64,000 bases of DNA from Lineus longissimus (taxonomy: Eukaryota > Nemertea > Pilidiophora > Heteronemertea > Lineidae), in NCBI RefSeq assembly GCF_910592395.1, contig NC_088308.1, positions 3,534,001 to 3,598,000 on the forward strand. Reading direction: 5' to 3'. Numbering within the stretch: the first letter of the stretch is position 1; each line of letters starts with the position of its first letter. The notes under the pieces are model-generated. The model saw nothing but the letters and a program-made list of their open reading frames with translations. It searched no databases and was not told the DNA's origin. Positions 26,401 through 36,821 of the stretch are shown piece by piece. The position numbers were made by a program, and so were the translations under genes.

Positions 26401-29400
26401 TTGACACTTAGAGAAAGGAGTTGACAAGGGGCTTCTGAACCACTTTATTTATCTGTCACCCACGGCCATCGGTCAAGAGATAGTGCTATTTTAGCATCTC
26501 AACGCTTCGGCCAATTGTCGTTGATTTTATCAGCAAGGGATCAGAAGGGTCGGAACTCAAGGGTATCACTCTAATGAGGGTGACAGCAGTTGTCAATGGG
26601 AAACGGATAAACCACGTTTCATGGCATCAGCGTAACCTGTTACAGACAGTACGGTAATCAATTTCTTCGACACAAAACTACTTTGGCGCTTTGATTGATG
26701 AGGGATGACTGTTTTTTGAGATGATGTTATATGCAGTGCAGAACAAAGTCATTGGTTGGGCTTTTTCAAGGAACACTTATGTCCGTAAACGAGACGGAAA
26801 ATAATGAAGAGATGGAAGATAGGTCATCTTTTGAACTGATCTGCTTGAAATGATGATTAAGCGTTTCCCAATAAGGAAGTTGACACCAAATAATCAAAGG
26901 ATCCAGGCATCTCCGACAGTAAAGACTCCATCAAGTTAACTTGTTGAAGGAATTCCTCTCTACCATCACTGATATCCCGGAAAAAACTCATTAACAATCC
27001 ATGGCAGTACTGTACAAAGCTGATGCAGAGGAGAAACTGCTTGACACAAATCCTGTATGTTTTGCATGATTCAGCTAATTTGGATGAAAAAACAACTATC
27101 ACATTCAATCATCGCTCACTATGGTTTCGTGTACTCGTATAATTTTTTTATGCCGAACAACATAACAATCGAGGAATCACTGGTCAATCACCTGCTTATG
27201 AGTTCATCACATGAAGCTCTTTTCACTACACAAAGGAAAGTATTGTGCATTTGTATGACGTGATATGATGTGATGTTGAATTGTCCATGAATGTCTAGAA
27301 CAGTTTGAGTCTGGGTTATCATTGTGTTCGTCCCTACAATATATCAGCGAACATAACATACCAAAGTTTGTTGAAAAATGCTTTCTTTTGTTTGCCTGCA
27401 CCTACACGATGCATTATATTTTGCTTAGTGTTTCTGTAAGCAAACGACCCCCTGGTTGGTCTGATGAATGAAAATACCATCTGAAATACGTGCAAGAAAA
27501 TCGTACAAAAAGTCCGTGAGTTTCACTTTGATAACACTATCCAATAGTTTCGCCGTCGGAATTGCATAAAGGTTGCAAATACACATTCTTTTAGGTGATA
27601 CCGAAAGAAACAGATTTTAGTTACTAGTTTATTTCATCTTCAGAACTGCCGAAAATGGGTGAGAATTGGTGTGTGGCTAGAGGTGGGAGAGGGGCGTTAC
27701 TAAAAGACGTCTTGCAGAACGTTACAAAACTATCGGGACACACCTTCTCTTCGCTTTCCCTCCATTCATGTTCGATACATCTATTCGAACGGAGAGTGAA
27801 ATACGAAAGGTCAAAATGACTTCCCTCCGATCGATTACACGAACGATGATACCGGTACTTAATGCAATCGATTTCACAAGGGGTGCACACATTTCATGAG
27901 GGTTGCGTTGGCGATCTGTGATGATATATCAAAGAGGCTGTCAACTGATGCGAAACCTATTTTTCAAGGTGCTTATATAAATAATAGCTCCATTGTACAT
28001 TGTGGCAGAATCATTTCAGCCTCTGGAAATACAAAACATATGTTTGGAATCGGCGGTTCAAGTTCACAGGTTCAAATTACGTCATCAAAAGAGCAGTGAC
28101 CGTCATAGAAAAATGGCGGAGTTTCGATGAAAGATCTAAGAAACTGGTCTCGTCTGCTTGCTCGTCTGCTGAGGTGGAAGACAGGTGTATGTTGTCATTG
28201 CTTAATGAGTTCACACGTACTTATGAAGTTAGCGGCACCTTGGGGTTTCTCTGCTGTTGAAGAAATGGTAGAACTGTGGTTTCGCGTGCTGGCTTCGATT
28301 ATGTTGTAGACCGGTGTACCTTGTGGTGCCTACATGGGCTACACGGTCTTCGCCACAGGAGCGCAGGTTTCATGGGGTGCTTTTTACATGTTTATTTTCG
28401 ACCCAATCAAGGCGAATTCGTAGCATGCTTTTACATTCTAGCAAGAATTGAATCTGATCAATGATTGATGGACCTACATAATTATAGGTTTTAGTCTATC
28501 CATTCAACCTATAGAATAACGGGTTGGACCCAAGTGCCAAGTGGTGATCATTTGGTGGGTTCGTAAAGAGAGCACCATATTTAGACATATGAACGAATTT
28601 CGTATGAAAAGCTCTACATCTTCCTCCGTATGTCCCACAGTGTAGGTTTGGAGTTATTGTGGCCACGTAACGTAATTTTTCCTCCTCTCAACGATTGTCT
28701 ACTCTGGGATTCTGCTGGTGGAGTTCATGAAAAGAAGGTCATCACCTTGGATACTTCTCCACGTTGTCCTTACAACCCCTTTCCTGACAAGCACCCCGCC
28801 CCACGCACCATTCAAGACAAGAATACACTCTTACAGTACATCGCAACTGAGACAATGGCTTTTCATCTTTCATCCGCACTATGTTTTGATGCTGGGGATT
28901 GCAGAAAAATTGATGCCATTCTTATTCATATGTGGTCATAATGTATTCTGACGTCGAATAGAAAAGCATTTTTTTCTTGAGTATAAGCAAATTGTGTGAT
29001 CTTTTACCTTTACCTCTACGTTGCATCAAAATAACCGGGTGTGCATTTAAACAGTTTTCCGCATAGCCAACTCATAAAAGCGAAGTTATTTTAAACATTA
29101 ATCATTAGATTGGCAAGTACACACTTGGGTACATTGTCCTTGCTCGGTAAGTCTGCCGCAAATTCTTTAAACAGTTCCATACACCGTCTTATAGACGACT
29201 ACCACTGATGATAATTTGTCTAATTTTAGCCTATTGTTTGGTACTATCGGTATGAATGGAAACGATATGTGTGCTTGAAAAAAGCAAATTGCTACTCTTT
29301 GAATGGTTAGAGAGATATAGCACTTAACAGTTCGTGTTCTAAAGACATACGGTAACGAATTCTACATCACCGTAATTAAGTAGACACTATATAGATACTT

Positions 29401-30256
29401 TAACAGCATTGCATTTTCTTATAACCGGACACTAAATATAGATGCTCGAACAACGCGGTATGTTTATCAGCTAGACACATGTCAAGAGAAGCTCTTGCAG
29501 CACCGTATTTTCCATTAACTAGACACCCCAGGTTGATAGATGCCCCACAAATTGCACCGTTTTTTCACAAATGTTAAAGTTTTAACGAGATGAAGGAGAC
29601 GATCTACGCACACTGACTTTGAAGACGCAATTGTCTCCCTCTTCAGAAACATTTTATAAGACCACTTTGGGAGATGAGTGCACTTCAACATCAAAGTGAA
29701 ATGTTTCCCTGTTGATGCAGTTTGGCTCTGAACGAGCACTTATACGGATGCCACCGTTCTATGGGATACATTTGGATGACAATGCCACTGGTATCAGACT
29801 GTTCTATTAGGACAGTTAACTACTTCACCTTGACGTTCGCCTCTTGGGACGCCACCAACAATTCTAAGCAAATAACCAAAATAAATAATTGTTTTTGAAA
29901 GTTACTGGGATTTATGCAAAAGCACACTTAACATTGGTGTCAGCTGACTTTATTGACTTTCGTGTCAATGATAATAGAGGGATAACGAGGAAGATAAATA
30001 AATCTGACTAGTTTCTCAACAGTATTGGTTAAAGCTGCGTTGAATAACTCACCAATTGCATGGTTTGTGCAATTGACGGGTTTCGAAATATGCCAGTTGT
30101 TGGTTTATGTAATGGGACAAGATATCGTGGCATATATCATTGAATTCTGACGAGATTAACATGGTTTGCACAAATAAACGATAAGAAAAGTCCTCAGTAC
30201 TTACCGAAAATAACTAATATTCCTATCACGATGAATATATTCCGTGTGAAATCCAT
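2203..30256 (-). CDS. Secreted/surface protein: C-type lectin - PAN - C-type lectin - mesothelin/stereocilin-like repeats
   Basis: This gene has 29 coding exons whose phases join without error into 5,571 nt (1,856 residues plus stop). The order is: signal peptide (1-24), C-type lectin domain 1 (about 32-154), PAN/apple (157-262), an acidic Ala/Pro/Gln linker, C-type lectin domain 2 (about 290-427), a region with a dibasic cluster ending RSRYRR (523-528), helical repeats (about 571-1800) and a hydrophobic tail (1832-1846). The last exons carry typical mesothelin/stereocilin/otoancorin repeats, such as LSEEDIRSLDRQQIDAIS followed by ISGEQLQALS. Proteins of that family are extracellular, often GPI-anchored, and work in adhesion or in extracellular matrix attachment. 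I infer a cell-surface adhesion or recognition role; the ligand is unknown. Exon coordinates are given in the module entries below. The exon 12 donor (GTAAAT) and the exon 17 and 18 acceptors are the least certain junctions. The start is the ATG opening a hydrophobic leader whose phase fits exon 2. Confidence 0.8.
2814..13161 (-). CDS. Exons 8-28: mesothelin/stereocilin/otoancorin-like helical repeat region
   Basis: Exons: 13007-13161, 12656-12796, 11620-11816, 10963-11137, 10483-10625, 9387-9531, 9021-9206, 8572-8823, 8160-8321, 8009-8086, 7474-7851, 7011-7114, 6559-6700, 6115-6308, 5719-5812, 5017-5323, 4487-4674, 4020-4175, 3619-3761, 3258-3400, 2814-2911. They encode about 1,190 residues of predicted amphipathic helices with scattered cysteines and the LS-x-x-x-I/L-x-x-L-S/P-x-x-x-I-x-x-L-P cadence of the family (for example GISPDNILLISPKVY and LSEEDIRSLDRQQIDAIS). 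Two charged loops interrupt it: an Asp/Glu stretch ending RVRGKR (about 1177-1205) and a very basic RRMKRMKRRHRRRKRYRR run (1495-1512). Both are potential convertase sites. Family assignment is strongest at the C-terminal end and weaker in the middle. Confidence 0.75.
3006..3079 (-). tRNA. tRNA-Asn(GUU)-like gene or pseudogene inside an intron
   Basis: On the minus strand, 74 nt fold as a cloverleaf. The acceptor stem pairs GTCTCTG with CAGAGAT. The anticodon loop is CTGTTAA with anticodon GTT (3043-3045) on a TTCGG/CTGGA stem with two G-U pairs. The T arm is TGTGG-TTCGAGC-CCACC with a perfect B box. One mismatch in the D stem and one in the T stem set it apart from the usual animal tRNA-Asn, so it may be a decayed copy or a tRNA-derived element. 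It lies in the intron between exons 28 and 27 of the lectin/stereocilin-like gene, same strand. Confidence 0.6.
5460..5530. repeat. Short copy of the purine-rich minisatellite unit
   Basis: This intronic stretch (between exons 23 and 22) reads TTGCTCGATGTAAAAGAAG, then a purine run, then GGTTGCTCAATG. That repeats the arrangement of the three units at 6790-6974: a TTGCT(T/C)G/G(A)TG boundary, then an AG-rich block containing G-ACAT-G. It looks like an isolated unit of the same family in a neighbouring intron. Confidence 0.4.
6790..6974. repeat. Purine-rich minisatellite, three units of about 58 bp
   Basis: Three degenerate head-to-tail units, at about 6790-6857, 6858-6915 and 6916-6974, each run through an AG-rich block with a GGGGA-C-(T/A)G core. 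Each ends with a TTGG-T boundary (GCTTGGTG, GCTTGGTG, GTTTGGTG). They lie in the intron between exons 20 and 19 of the lectin/stereocilin-like gene. Confidence 0.55.
13375..13408. repeat. Perfect 34-bp palindrome in intron 7
   Basis: The sequence AATGTTTAGGAAATATA is followed directly by its exact reverse complement. It begins about 30 bp after the exon 7 donor of the lectin/stereocilin-like gene. In the pre-mRNA it could form a 17-bp stem with no loop, or less if strained at the AU centre. No gene product is implied. Confidence 0.85.
13439..13867 (-). CDS. Exon 7: junction region with furin-type RSRYRR site
   Basis: This 429-nt exon links the lectin part to the helical stalk. It contains an N-glycosylation-like NLTN, a Cys-Pro-Arg segment and then a strongly basic run KGRSRYRR at residues 521-528. 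That run fits the R-X-K/R-R rule for furin-type proprotein convertases. Human mesothelin precursor is cut at a very similar RXRXRR site that separates its N-terminal factor from the surface-bound part, so cleavage here would release or tether the lectin-PAN-lectin head. The cleavage is inferred, not shown. Confidence 0.75.
14101..15499 (-). CDS. Exons 5-6: acidic linker and C-type lectin domain 2
   Basis: Exon 5 (15247-15499) starts with a low-complexity acidic linker (SDQEQDSDDEPP, then Ala/Pro/Gln-rich). It then enters a lectin fold: VCPQHYQFMAGVC, then WDAKQHCEKEGGRMSNI. Exon 6 (14101-14342) completes it with FWLGATWSKSTQLVW, a PNW-RGNPSS loop, ECVIV, KWETRPC and FSFICKK. The EPN/QPD tripeptide is absent (GNP in its place) and WND is replaced by WET. 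The fold is therefore clear, but canonical calcium and sugar ligands are missing. The intron splits the domain in phase 2 and the outer borders are phase 1. Confidence 0.85.
16471..16788 (-). CDS. Exon 4: PAN/apple-type domain
   Basis: One 318-nt exon, phase 1 on both sides, encodes about 106 residues with a PAN/apple cysteine pattern. It begins CKDEDIDWLNVKG. The paired cysteines of CKRICL and the run FSCLSVNYLRAKKYCIL follow, and it closes on FTYAEWSC. The segment CKRICLRQSEFSCLSVNY is the hallmark helix-to-strand portion of PAN domains. These domains bind proteins or carbohydrates in plasminogen/HGF, in many invertebrate receptors and in adhesins. Here it sits between two lectin domains. 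The acceptor is TTTGTTTCAG and the donor is GTGAGA. Confidence 0.75.
16927..16958. repeat. A-run followed by T-run
   Basis: A simple homopolymer tract: about ten A followed by about twenty T, then AAAG. It lies upstream of exon 4 in intron 3. It may be the poly(A) trace of a retroposed element, but no element body was recognised beside it. Confidence 0.6.
18349..18620. mobile_element. Foldback element, arms of about 90 bp
   Basis: The left arm is 18349-18440 (starting CTTGAGTTGAA, ending near ATATATACTT). The right arm is 18531-18620 (starting AAGTATATAA, ending TTCAACTCAAG). They are near-complete reverse complements with small gaps, around a loop of about 90 bp. The shared core includes GATGACATGTCTTATGTTCG and its complement. 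There is no coding capacity, so this resembles a non-autonomous DNA transposon (MITE/foldback type). It sits in intron 3 of the lectin/stereocilin-like gene. Confidence 0.7.
18962..19668 (-). CDS. Exons 2-3: C-type lectin domain 1
   Basis: Exon 2 is 19467-19668 and exon 3 is 18962-19176. Exon 2 gives the N-terminal half of a long-form C-type lectin fold: CEPHWHHFHKACF, then TFDQAEKSCRAVGGSLASIH, then an E-LDFV helix. Exon 3 supplies the W-VG strand, a QPD tripeptide, the third conserved Cys (EKGC) and the closing NCSQYLPFVCK. The usual WND calcium motif is replaced by ARMDAT, so classical calcium-dependent sugar binding is doubtful, although the QPD leaves it open. The two exons together form a module entered and left in phase 1. 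Confidence 0.85.
19669..30204 (-). other. First intron (10.5 kb) of the lectin/stereocilin-like gene
   Basis: This intron separates the signal-peptide exon from lectin domain 1 (GTAAGT donor, TTCCAG acceptor). Inside it I recognise a degenerate minisatellite at 20319-20724 and an imperfect direct repeat near 22311-22410 (GAGGAAATCAGG and GAGGAAATCAGG about 50 bp apart). No gene is recognised. Short open frames within it, such as 23384-23632 and 28630-28941, show no domain. Intronic enhancers are possible, but nothing in the sequence shows them. Confidence 0.6.
20319..20724. repeat. Degenerate minisatellite of about 38-40 bp units
   Basis: About ten diverged units carry the theme ACTTCTAACTTGTTGATGGA followed by AGGTTGACTGACTTCGTTAG. 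The best-conserved units are near 20540-20620 and the array decays toward both ends. It lies in intron 1 of the lectin/stereocilin-like gene. Confidence 0.7.
30205..30256 (-). CDS. Exon 1: signal peptide of the lectin/stereocilin-like protein
   Basis: The ATG at 30256 opens MDFTRNIFIVIGILVIF, a short charged start followed by a strongly hydrophobic stretch. The exon then reaches a consensus donor (G|GTAAGT) one base into a codon. The distant exon 2 begins with GT after a TTCCAG acceptor, so the split codon becomes Gly and the mature chain probably starts near residue 24 (GYGEISA then KERRD). The phase match and the classical leader make this the likely first coding exon, despite the 10.5-kb intron. 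A 5' non-coding exon further upstream cannot be excluded. Confidence 0.72.
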
Positions 30257-33200
30257 TTCTGTCTCTGCTAGCGTGTCTATGAACTAACACTATGGTTTCT
30301 CATCTATCCACCATTCTCACAATCACCCATAGCCAATCCTCATGCGTTCAGGCCTCTGGCAATATCTCCACATGAAACAAAGAAATCGGTATTTAGATTA
30401 ACATTAATGCACTGGCGACAACTATCCTCAAACAACATGCGATCACATATTCCAAGAGCTATATTACGGATGTCGCGGCTTTCACAATCAAAGTGATAAC
30501 TGACACGGACTCTGTCGCTCGCAGCAACAGAAGCATCAATGGCAAAGCATCAATTCATCGCTCGCAAATCGCTTGAACTAACACACCAGTTCTGTTTTGC
30601 TATCGCATCAAACCGGCACTATTGCTGTGTGGACGAATGAGAGACGAATGATATCTTTTCTCTTGAGTTGTCACGCGGTGTGACAATACCTTTAGGCATT
30701 CGCTCCCGTATATTTTGCTTTATATTTGTATTCAGACCATGCTAAAGGCCTATTGTAGGATTTTTAGGTCGGTTTTTCATCGGGGTTCTCGCCAACTGGG
30801 ACTCCGCGTCATCAGAATCACAAAAGATAATGATAAATAGAGATAATGGGAAGGGAAGCGCGAATTACAAAGTCCGGTGGTAATTATAGCTTAACCAGCC
30901 AACCATGGCTTATAAAAACCCTCTGGGGCGGAGAACTTTTCATTTTGGAGTGTCTGGCTATTATTCCTTTAGTTAAATTGTGTTATTTTTTATCTTTATC
31001 AACACGGAAAGTGGCAGCAATTGTCCACAGTATGGGCCAGAAATAACATTTATCATAACCTTTTCAAGACTTTTTAAATTGAGATTTTGAGAATCCGAGG
31101 ATATGACTAACTGAAAGACTCCATGTAATTATAGAGCTGCCCGTCAATAGTCATTCATATGATCCAAAAGGCGGTACAAATGGCAGTTTTATGAAGTAGA
31201 CAGGATGTGGTCTTTGTCCTGTTCGAAAAATCGTCCAAGAATTCACGACTTCTTCTTCCGAAAGGGTAGCAAGACAATGCTATCGTTCGTGGCCATCTTT
31301 GGACAGAAGTTGACTTGTAGTTTTTTGAGGGCACGGTTGGTTGTCAAATGTGCACTACTATGTGGTTTATGGCATATTTCAGGTAATTTTACATGTATTT
31401 TTTTATACATGCAATTGATCCATCCGAAACCTTCCAATGCAACTGATATTATACGTATTTAGGGTAATGTCCCTTTTTTCACTTTAAGCGTGCTATTCTA
31501 GATAAAGTGTATCATGCCTGAAGAGGATACGTTAATTGAAGCGTGTGAAGCCCCTTCTCATGTCAGCATCATCTGGCCATCTTAACCAGCTGCGGATGGC
31601 ATCATTGCGATGAGCGGCGAACTTAATGCTACTCCAATAAGGTAGAAAAGCATGAGCATATCAAAGTCAACAGCTCGCATCTTTTTCCCCGCCCAAAAAA
31701 CTGTTAATGTCAAGAGCCACTTGCGAAAATAAAAGATATTGCAAAAGTTTTGGGAAAAACTAAGTTCTTTATAGCACATTCGCAGACAAATGGCAACAAC
31801 TGGGTAGTAGGTTCGTAGACAGAGGAAACACAATTAGGCTACATATTGTATCACACTCGTTAGCTTCAGTAATTGCCACATTTTGGAGCGTATACAGTTT
31901 GTACATTCCGATTTCAGTTCTAAATTTTCGACAGACTTCTTCATCGTGCTTAACAGACAAATCATGCCATCCCTGTCGATTGTGAAAAGCCGAAACGAAT
32001 ATTCCTTGCAGCAAGACTGATCTCCATCGAGCTAGTATCCAGATGGCATTGCGATTTCGGACCCATGGGGGGCAGGATGCACGAGAAGAAAACATTCAAA
32101 ACTCACCACGACATGATTATGTGCCATACATCACACTGGTAATCCATTGTTTTAAGATGATATCAAAAGTGACTGTCAGCAGTTGACTGTCACTTTTTGT
32201 CTCGCGAGAACAATGCCGAGATCCGATGACGCAAGTCTCCAATCTCATTCATGACATCATTTTATAAAATCAATAAGGTCTTGTCTCTTATTGCCAGCAG
32301 GTGGAATTGCAATGACAATTAGTGATTAAATATGCATTAACACATCATGCTCTTTGAATGCATTGCTCATCAATGAGCAGTTAAAAAATAACGTTTTTCA
32401 ATGCATGTGATCACGAAAGTCCCTCCCTGGGGCAGTGATTGATTGTCTTCTGTTACGTAGGCTATTGGTTCAAAGGTCAACAACACTTGTATGTCAATAT
32501 CAAAAATGCAATTTTGAAGAGCACGGCGTCTCTCGAAATACCCATTCCAACATGAGAGCCATGCAGTGCGATATCTCTCGAAAACGTCTTCACTACAGCA
32601 GCTCTCTTCCTCCGGCGCTTGTGATCGGTCGCATTAAGCTTCTTCGAGGAGGAGGAAGATAAGAGAGACTAAAATGCAGGTATTCTGCATGTAAGAAAGC
32701 CCCAAAACTTACAACAGGTTTGTTGTCTTTTATAGAAAACTCATCATAGAGAATTGGTCCTTTTGCCCTTGAAATTGCAATTCAACCAGAAACAGTAGTA
32801 AAGACTATAAGAACAGCTTCCTTGGCGACTCTATGTGTCATGCCGATAGCGTCATTACCACAAAAAGCACTTGTTGTTGGCAACCATATTACACGGCATA
32901 ACCATCAACACCATCACATACACGTATAAGTAACTTTAACGTAGCTTTCAACTCAACTTTGCAAATATTATATCTTAAAGGCATTTGTGAAGATAACGAT
33001 CGCTTACAGTGCCTCGGGAGGCCTATTGATTTCTCATCAAATCCAACCTCAACTGCCATATCAGAGAAATGGATTTTCTTGATTGATGCTCCGACTATAC
33101 CATCCGCCATGATATTTAACCCATCATGTAGTAAACATACTACGGTGTGTCGTCGTCATCATCACCATCATCGCCATGGATGTTCTATTCTATTCTAGAC

Positions 33201-36200
33201 CTTGCATTTGCGCTCGATGAGGAATTTCGCTGATAGGTCACTGTCTCACTTCCCCGAGAAATAAAGCCCTACTAAAAGGTGTTACAGGGATCGAAGCCAC
33301 AGGTTTAGTAGTCCGGACCATACAAGATTTTAATGTTGCACGATCATATCTGAGAGCTAGGCCTAAGGTCGGAAACCGGCTCCCCCTGGTGTCTATCAAT
33401 ATTTTGGGTTGTAACATGTGTGAACGGTTTCTCAATACCTAATTCAATCCGTGTCGACTCTCTAAGCATACTATTATAAAGAAGCAGCAATCAGCGACGG
33501 AAATTGCAAGGTGCCATAAAGCCACAAACGGTTAATGTGATTCCCTTTTTGTAACCCTCTTTCGCAAGAACGCAGAAGATGACATCAGTCGAGCATTTTC
33601 CCGTAAACATGGTGAAAGATACCATGGTCTAAAAGATATCATGCTCAATTGTTCCACTGCAGAAAACACGGGAGAACAATATCCTCATTTCGCGGAAATG
33701 TGGTGGGAGCGCATGCCCGATTGGGCAAAAAAACAATTTTCCGGCCCATTTACTGCAAATTGGTATTAGTCCGTCCAATGATTTAGCACAGAAGCTGAAG
33801 GGAATCTATCTTTGGTATTGAAGCTGTGGACGACCAAGGCGCATTTGACAAAACCCGAGGACAGACGGCTGAAAGCAACCAAGTATCGTACAAATGTATT
33901 GTGGATAGCGCTCAGGAAAGGGGTCGTAATAGTTTACAGTACATAAATATCTGATAAACCGCTTGACAAATGGCTTCCGGTTTTCATGATTTTTAAAAAT
34001 TCAAAGCGCAAGCCCATTTAACTTGTTGGGAAGGATTTCGAAGGGTGAACTTTCCCATCCTTTTGACAACATCGATATAGAAGCTCGCGTGTTCACAGGG
34101 CGCAGAGGTGTGGTGCATCCCGCGGCAAAATACACCAAAAACATATGGGATCATATTGGGGTGTGCATCGATGGCCCGCGGTCCAACTTTGAACTTTTAG
34201 CCCTCCGACAAGAAGAGCATGCTCGCGTGTTCAGCAACTGGTCCTTTGTTATATGCTGATGGTTTCGAGTCATCATTTGACATACATGTAACAGGTTTAA
34301 ATGCTTGAAATATTCCAGGACAGAGTGTTCAGGGAACATGTGCCGTTAATCTCTGAGTTAGTGACTGTCACTGGTCAAGAGAACCTTAAAGTGTGACCAT
34401 ACGCTGGCTGGTGTGACATATTTTCTGGGGAACAGTTTAGACTTCTACACGTACCGGTGAAACAGATGAAATGATCTTTCTTTAGGCACTTCCTACAGTA
34501 GAGCCTGCATGTCGATGAGGTATAGTTCTTTACAAAAACTGGAGGCTCCTTACCAAAGAATCATCAACAGTTGTCTCAGTCTGTGGTTAACCCATCACGG
34601 TTACCCAATCATTATCATGAAGATTTCCAGCATAAGTGCACGTGCTGGACAAAGCTGATGAGACTGATAATGGTACAACATTTGTTTTCAATAGTAAATG
34701 CACAGAATTTATCTATCGGTATGGCAGTGAGATTAAGCGCAACTTACCTCCAAATTTATCTTCTATCCTTGGCTCAAATAACAAAATGTAGGCCGTAGAC
34801 GCCCTTTTCAGTATTTTATCAGCCACTAGCAGATGTCAAATGTCAGAACCTCTTCAAATATCTAAGAGTGAAGTTCATATATCCTTAGATACGTCATTTG
34901 ACTAGTTCCTTGAGAATTCCGGGATTACCTTTGGTTATAGCCTTTTTCATATGTCTATCCGTGATCATCCTATACACCGAGGTCCTTCACTTCACTCCTC
35001 CCCTTGCTGTTTTATATAACTAGTCGGGGAATACAAGCGCAAAAGGACTGAACCTCATGGTGATCCTTGAGACATGACTGCATTTCACATCATCTATATC
35101 CACCAGAAAAAAAGGGATCCAAGACTTTATTACTTCAGCCCATTGTCTTTCAATAAATATTTCTGAGAACGCGTTACCACCGATTCATCATGAAGAACTC
35201 GGCAGTGGAGCAGCGTCTCTCAAACCCGCGAGCAAATCCGAAAAGATCCGAAGAAATATCGTTTCCGAAGAGATAAATCGATTTCTCGTAACGCTGAAAG
35301 CACAATAGTTTAAGACATAAGCCCACGTCCTTCTCCTCAACACTGGGCTCAGATTCAGTAATACACAAGCGAAAACGTAATGGAAGACGACTCAAAGGTG
35401 GAAACGAACTTTTTGTTGACTAAGACATTGATTATTCGATATCCATATAATTGTATAATTTCCTTTTTCCCTAAGCAAAGATACGTTACCTGGGGCTAAT
35501 TGCCATGGAATATCCAAGACAGGTGTACCCTGGTTTCATTTTCAACCATTTGTTAGTTAATTTTTACTAGTTTCTATTCTAACGAATCATTTGTCAAAAC
35601 CAGGATACTTCTAAACATAGGGAATGCGCTTCAGTTCTTTCACTGTTTGCTTTATTTTCGATACCAAAGAGATACAGAATTCTAGATCATATACCACCTA
35701 TCATATACTAGTAGTGTGGTTCGATTTCTGTGTCACCTAATGTAATCGGTTGTTACAAGGCCCTCGTGGAGATATTACAATAAATTATTGTTATGACAGA
35801 CTGGTGACTGCTGGTCTGATGCAGATGTGGTCTATTCTTACTGAAACCTTTTATAAAGGTTTTCTTTCGTTTCTGTGAAACATAAAATATTATTCTATGG
35901 TCCTGGAGAGAAATCAACTTTACACACTGCTGATCAGGTACAGCAGTTTAAACTACATGTCTGGTTTTCACCAATGAGCTAATAACGCAACGTTTTTCAA
36001 TTTCTTAAGAAATCGACTCCATTACGATACTAGGCCAGGTAACCTCGTCCCTCTTGCTACCTAGCCGATGTAATGACTGAATGGAACAGACTGCTGAGAG
36101 TCTATGACGATATCTCCACTGTCACATGACGTTCATTACCAACCTCAGCTCGAATGAACTCTAGACCGGCCAACCGCCTAACGTATGACCGGAACTATTT

Positions 36201-36815
36201 CTTGATCGCTGCTTTGGAAAATGCGGCCTGGTCCGTCCAACTACAAGAGGTTCAGTGGATCGGAGCATATTTCAGTGGGCTAGACGAACTCGACCAAAGA
36301 TCCCGGAAGTTCTAGGGCGTCCGCTCAAAAAAACAAATAATCGGAAGTTTGGGAATCTTCTTCACTGGTGCTGTCATCAATGTCATGGCAAGTTAATTTT
36401 CATTTTGCCATCAGCGGAACAATACCACGAAGTTTCACATCTGAGGCATGATATTCCCGATCTCACGTCACTGAGCGGACGTCTACACGGTATATATAGG
36501 CTACACACGAATCTTCTTCCACAGGTTTCATGCGTGTAACGCTTGCACCAGCTAATTATCATCCACTGCAAGTAATGCATAACGTGTGAAAAAGTAAGTA
36601 AGCAAGCTACTCGGCTGCATTTGTCTTCTTCACGAACGAGGATTCTATTGCATGGAGTAGCATTGTATTTACAAGGTTCTTTTCCAGGGCTGTTGGCCTG
36701 CATCCAGTGCGATCGCAGATTGTAAGTGATGCTCTCCCATTACGTGAGATAGTCTTACAAGATAAGTCACTTAGAGATTAGAAAGAACAACAAAGGCGTT
36801 CCTCTGAAGCCTTGA
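30257..36815. other. Intergenic region without a recognised gene
   Basis: This stretch lies between the 5' end of the lectin/stereocilin-like gene and the 3' end of GCLC. The part next to 30257 should contain the promoter of the former. A CCAAT-type box (ATTGG on the minus strand) occurs near 30331, and I see no convincing TATA box. Open frames up to about 108 codons (for example minus 31769-32095, plus 34023-34259, plus 36255-36539) have no domain I know and no phase-consistent exon chain. A tRNA-promoter-like box is listed separately at 33245-33340. Confidence 0.45.
33245..33340 (-). repeat. Possible tRNA-derived SINE fragment
   Basis: On the minus strand, GGCTTCGATCCCTG matches a pol III B box, preceded by CTACTAAACCTGT in a tRNA-like position. 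No good A box or tail is visible, so this is only a weak candidate for a decayed tRNA-derived retroposon. Confidence 0.25.
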
Positions 36816-36821
36816 TTTATT
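36816..36821 (-). terminator. Poly(A) signal for GCLC (AATAAA)
   Basis: A canonical AATAAA on the minus strand lies about 450 nt after the GCLC stop codon. The intervening sequence is AT-rich and has no coding features, consistent with a 3' UTR. Confidence 0.45.

Noticed and set aside
26209-26424. Plus-strand frame with SVNVNGLNDHSNN, reminiscent of the start of a LINE endonuclease
   Set aside because: Only about a dozen residues resemble the motif, the frame ends soon after, and no endonuclease or reverse-transcriptase motifs follow in any frame.
31769-32095. Minus-strand 108-codon frame
   Set aside because: No domain, no splice-phase partner, low-complexity hydrophobic end; probably chance.
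34023-34259. Plus-strand frame with the repeated GCTCGCGTGTTCA motif
   Set aside because: The repeat occurs only twice, the frame has no domain, and no transcript-like structure surrounds it.
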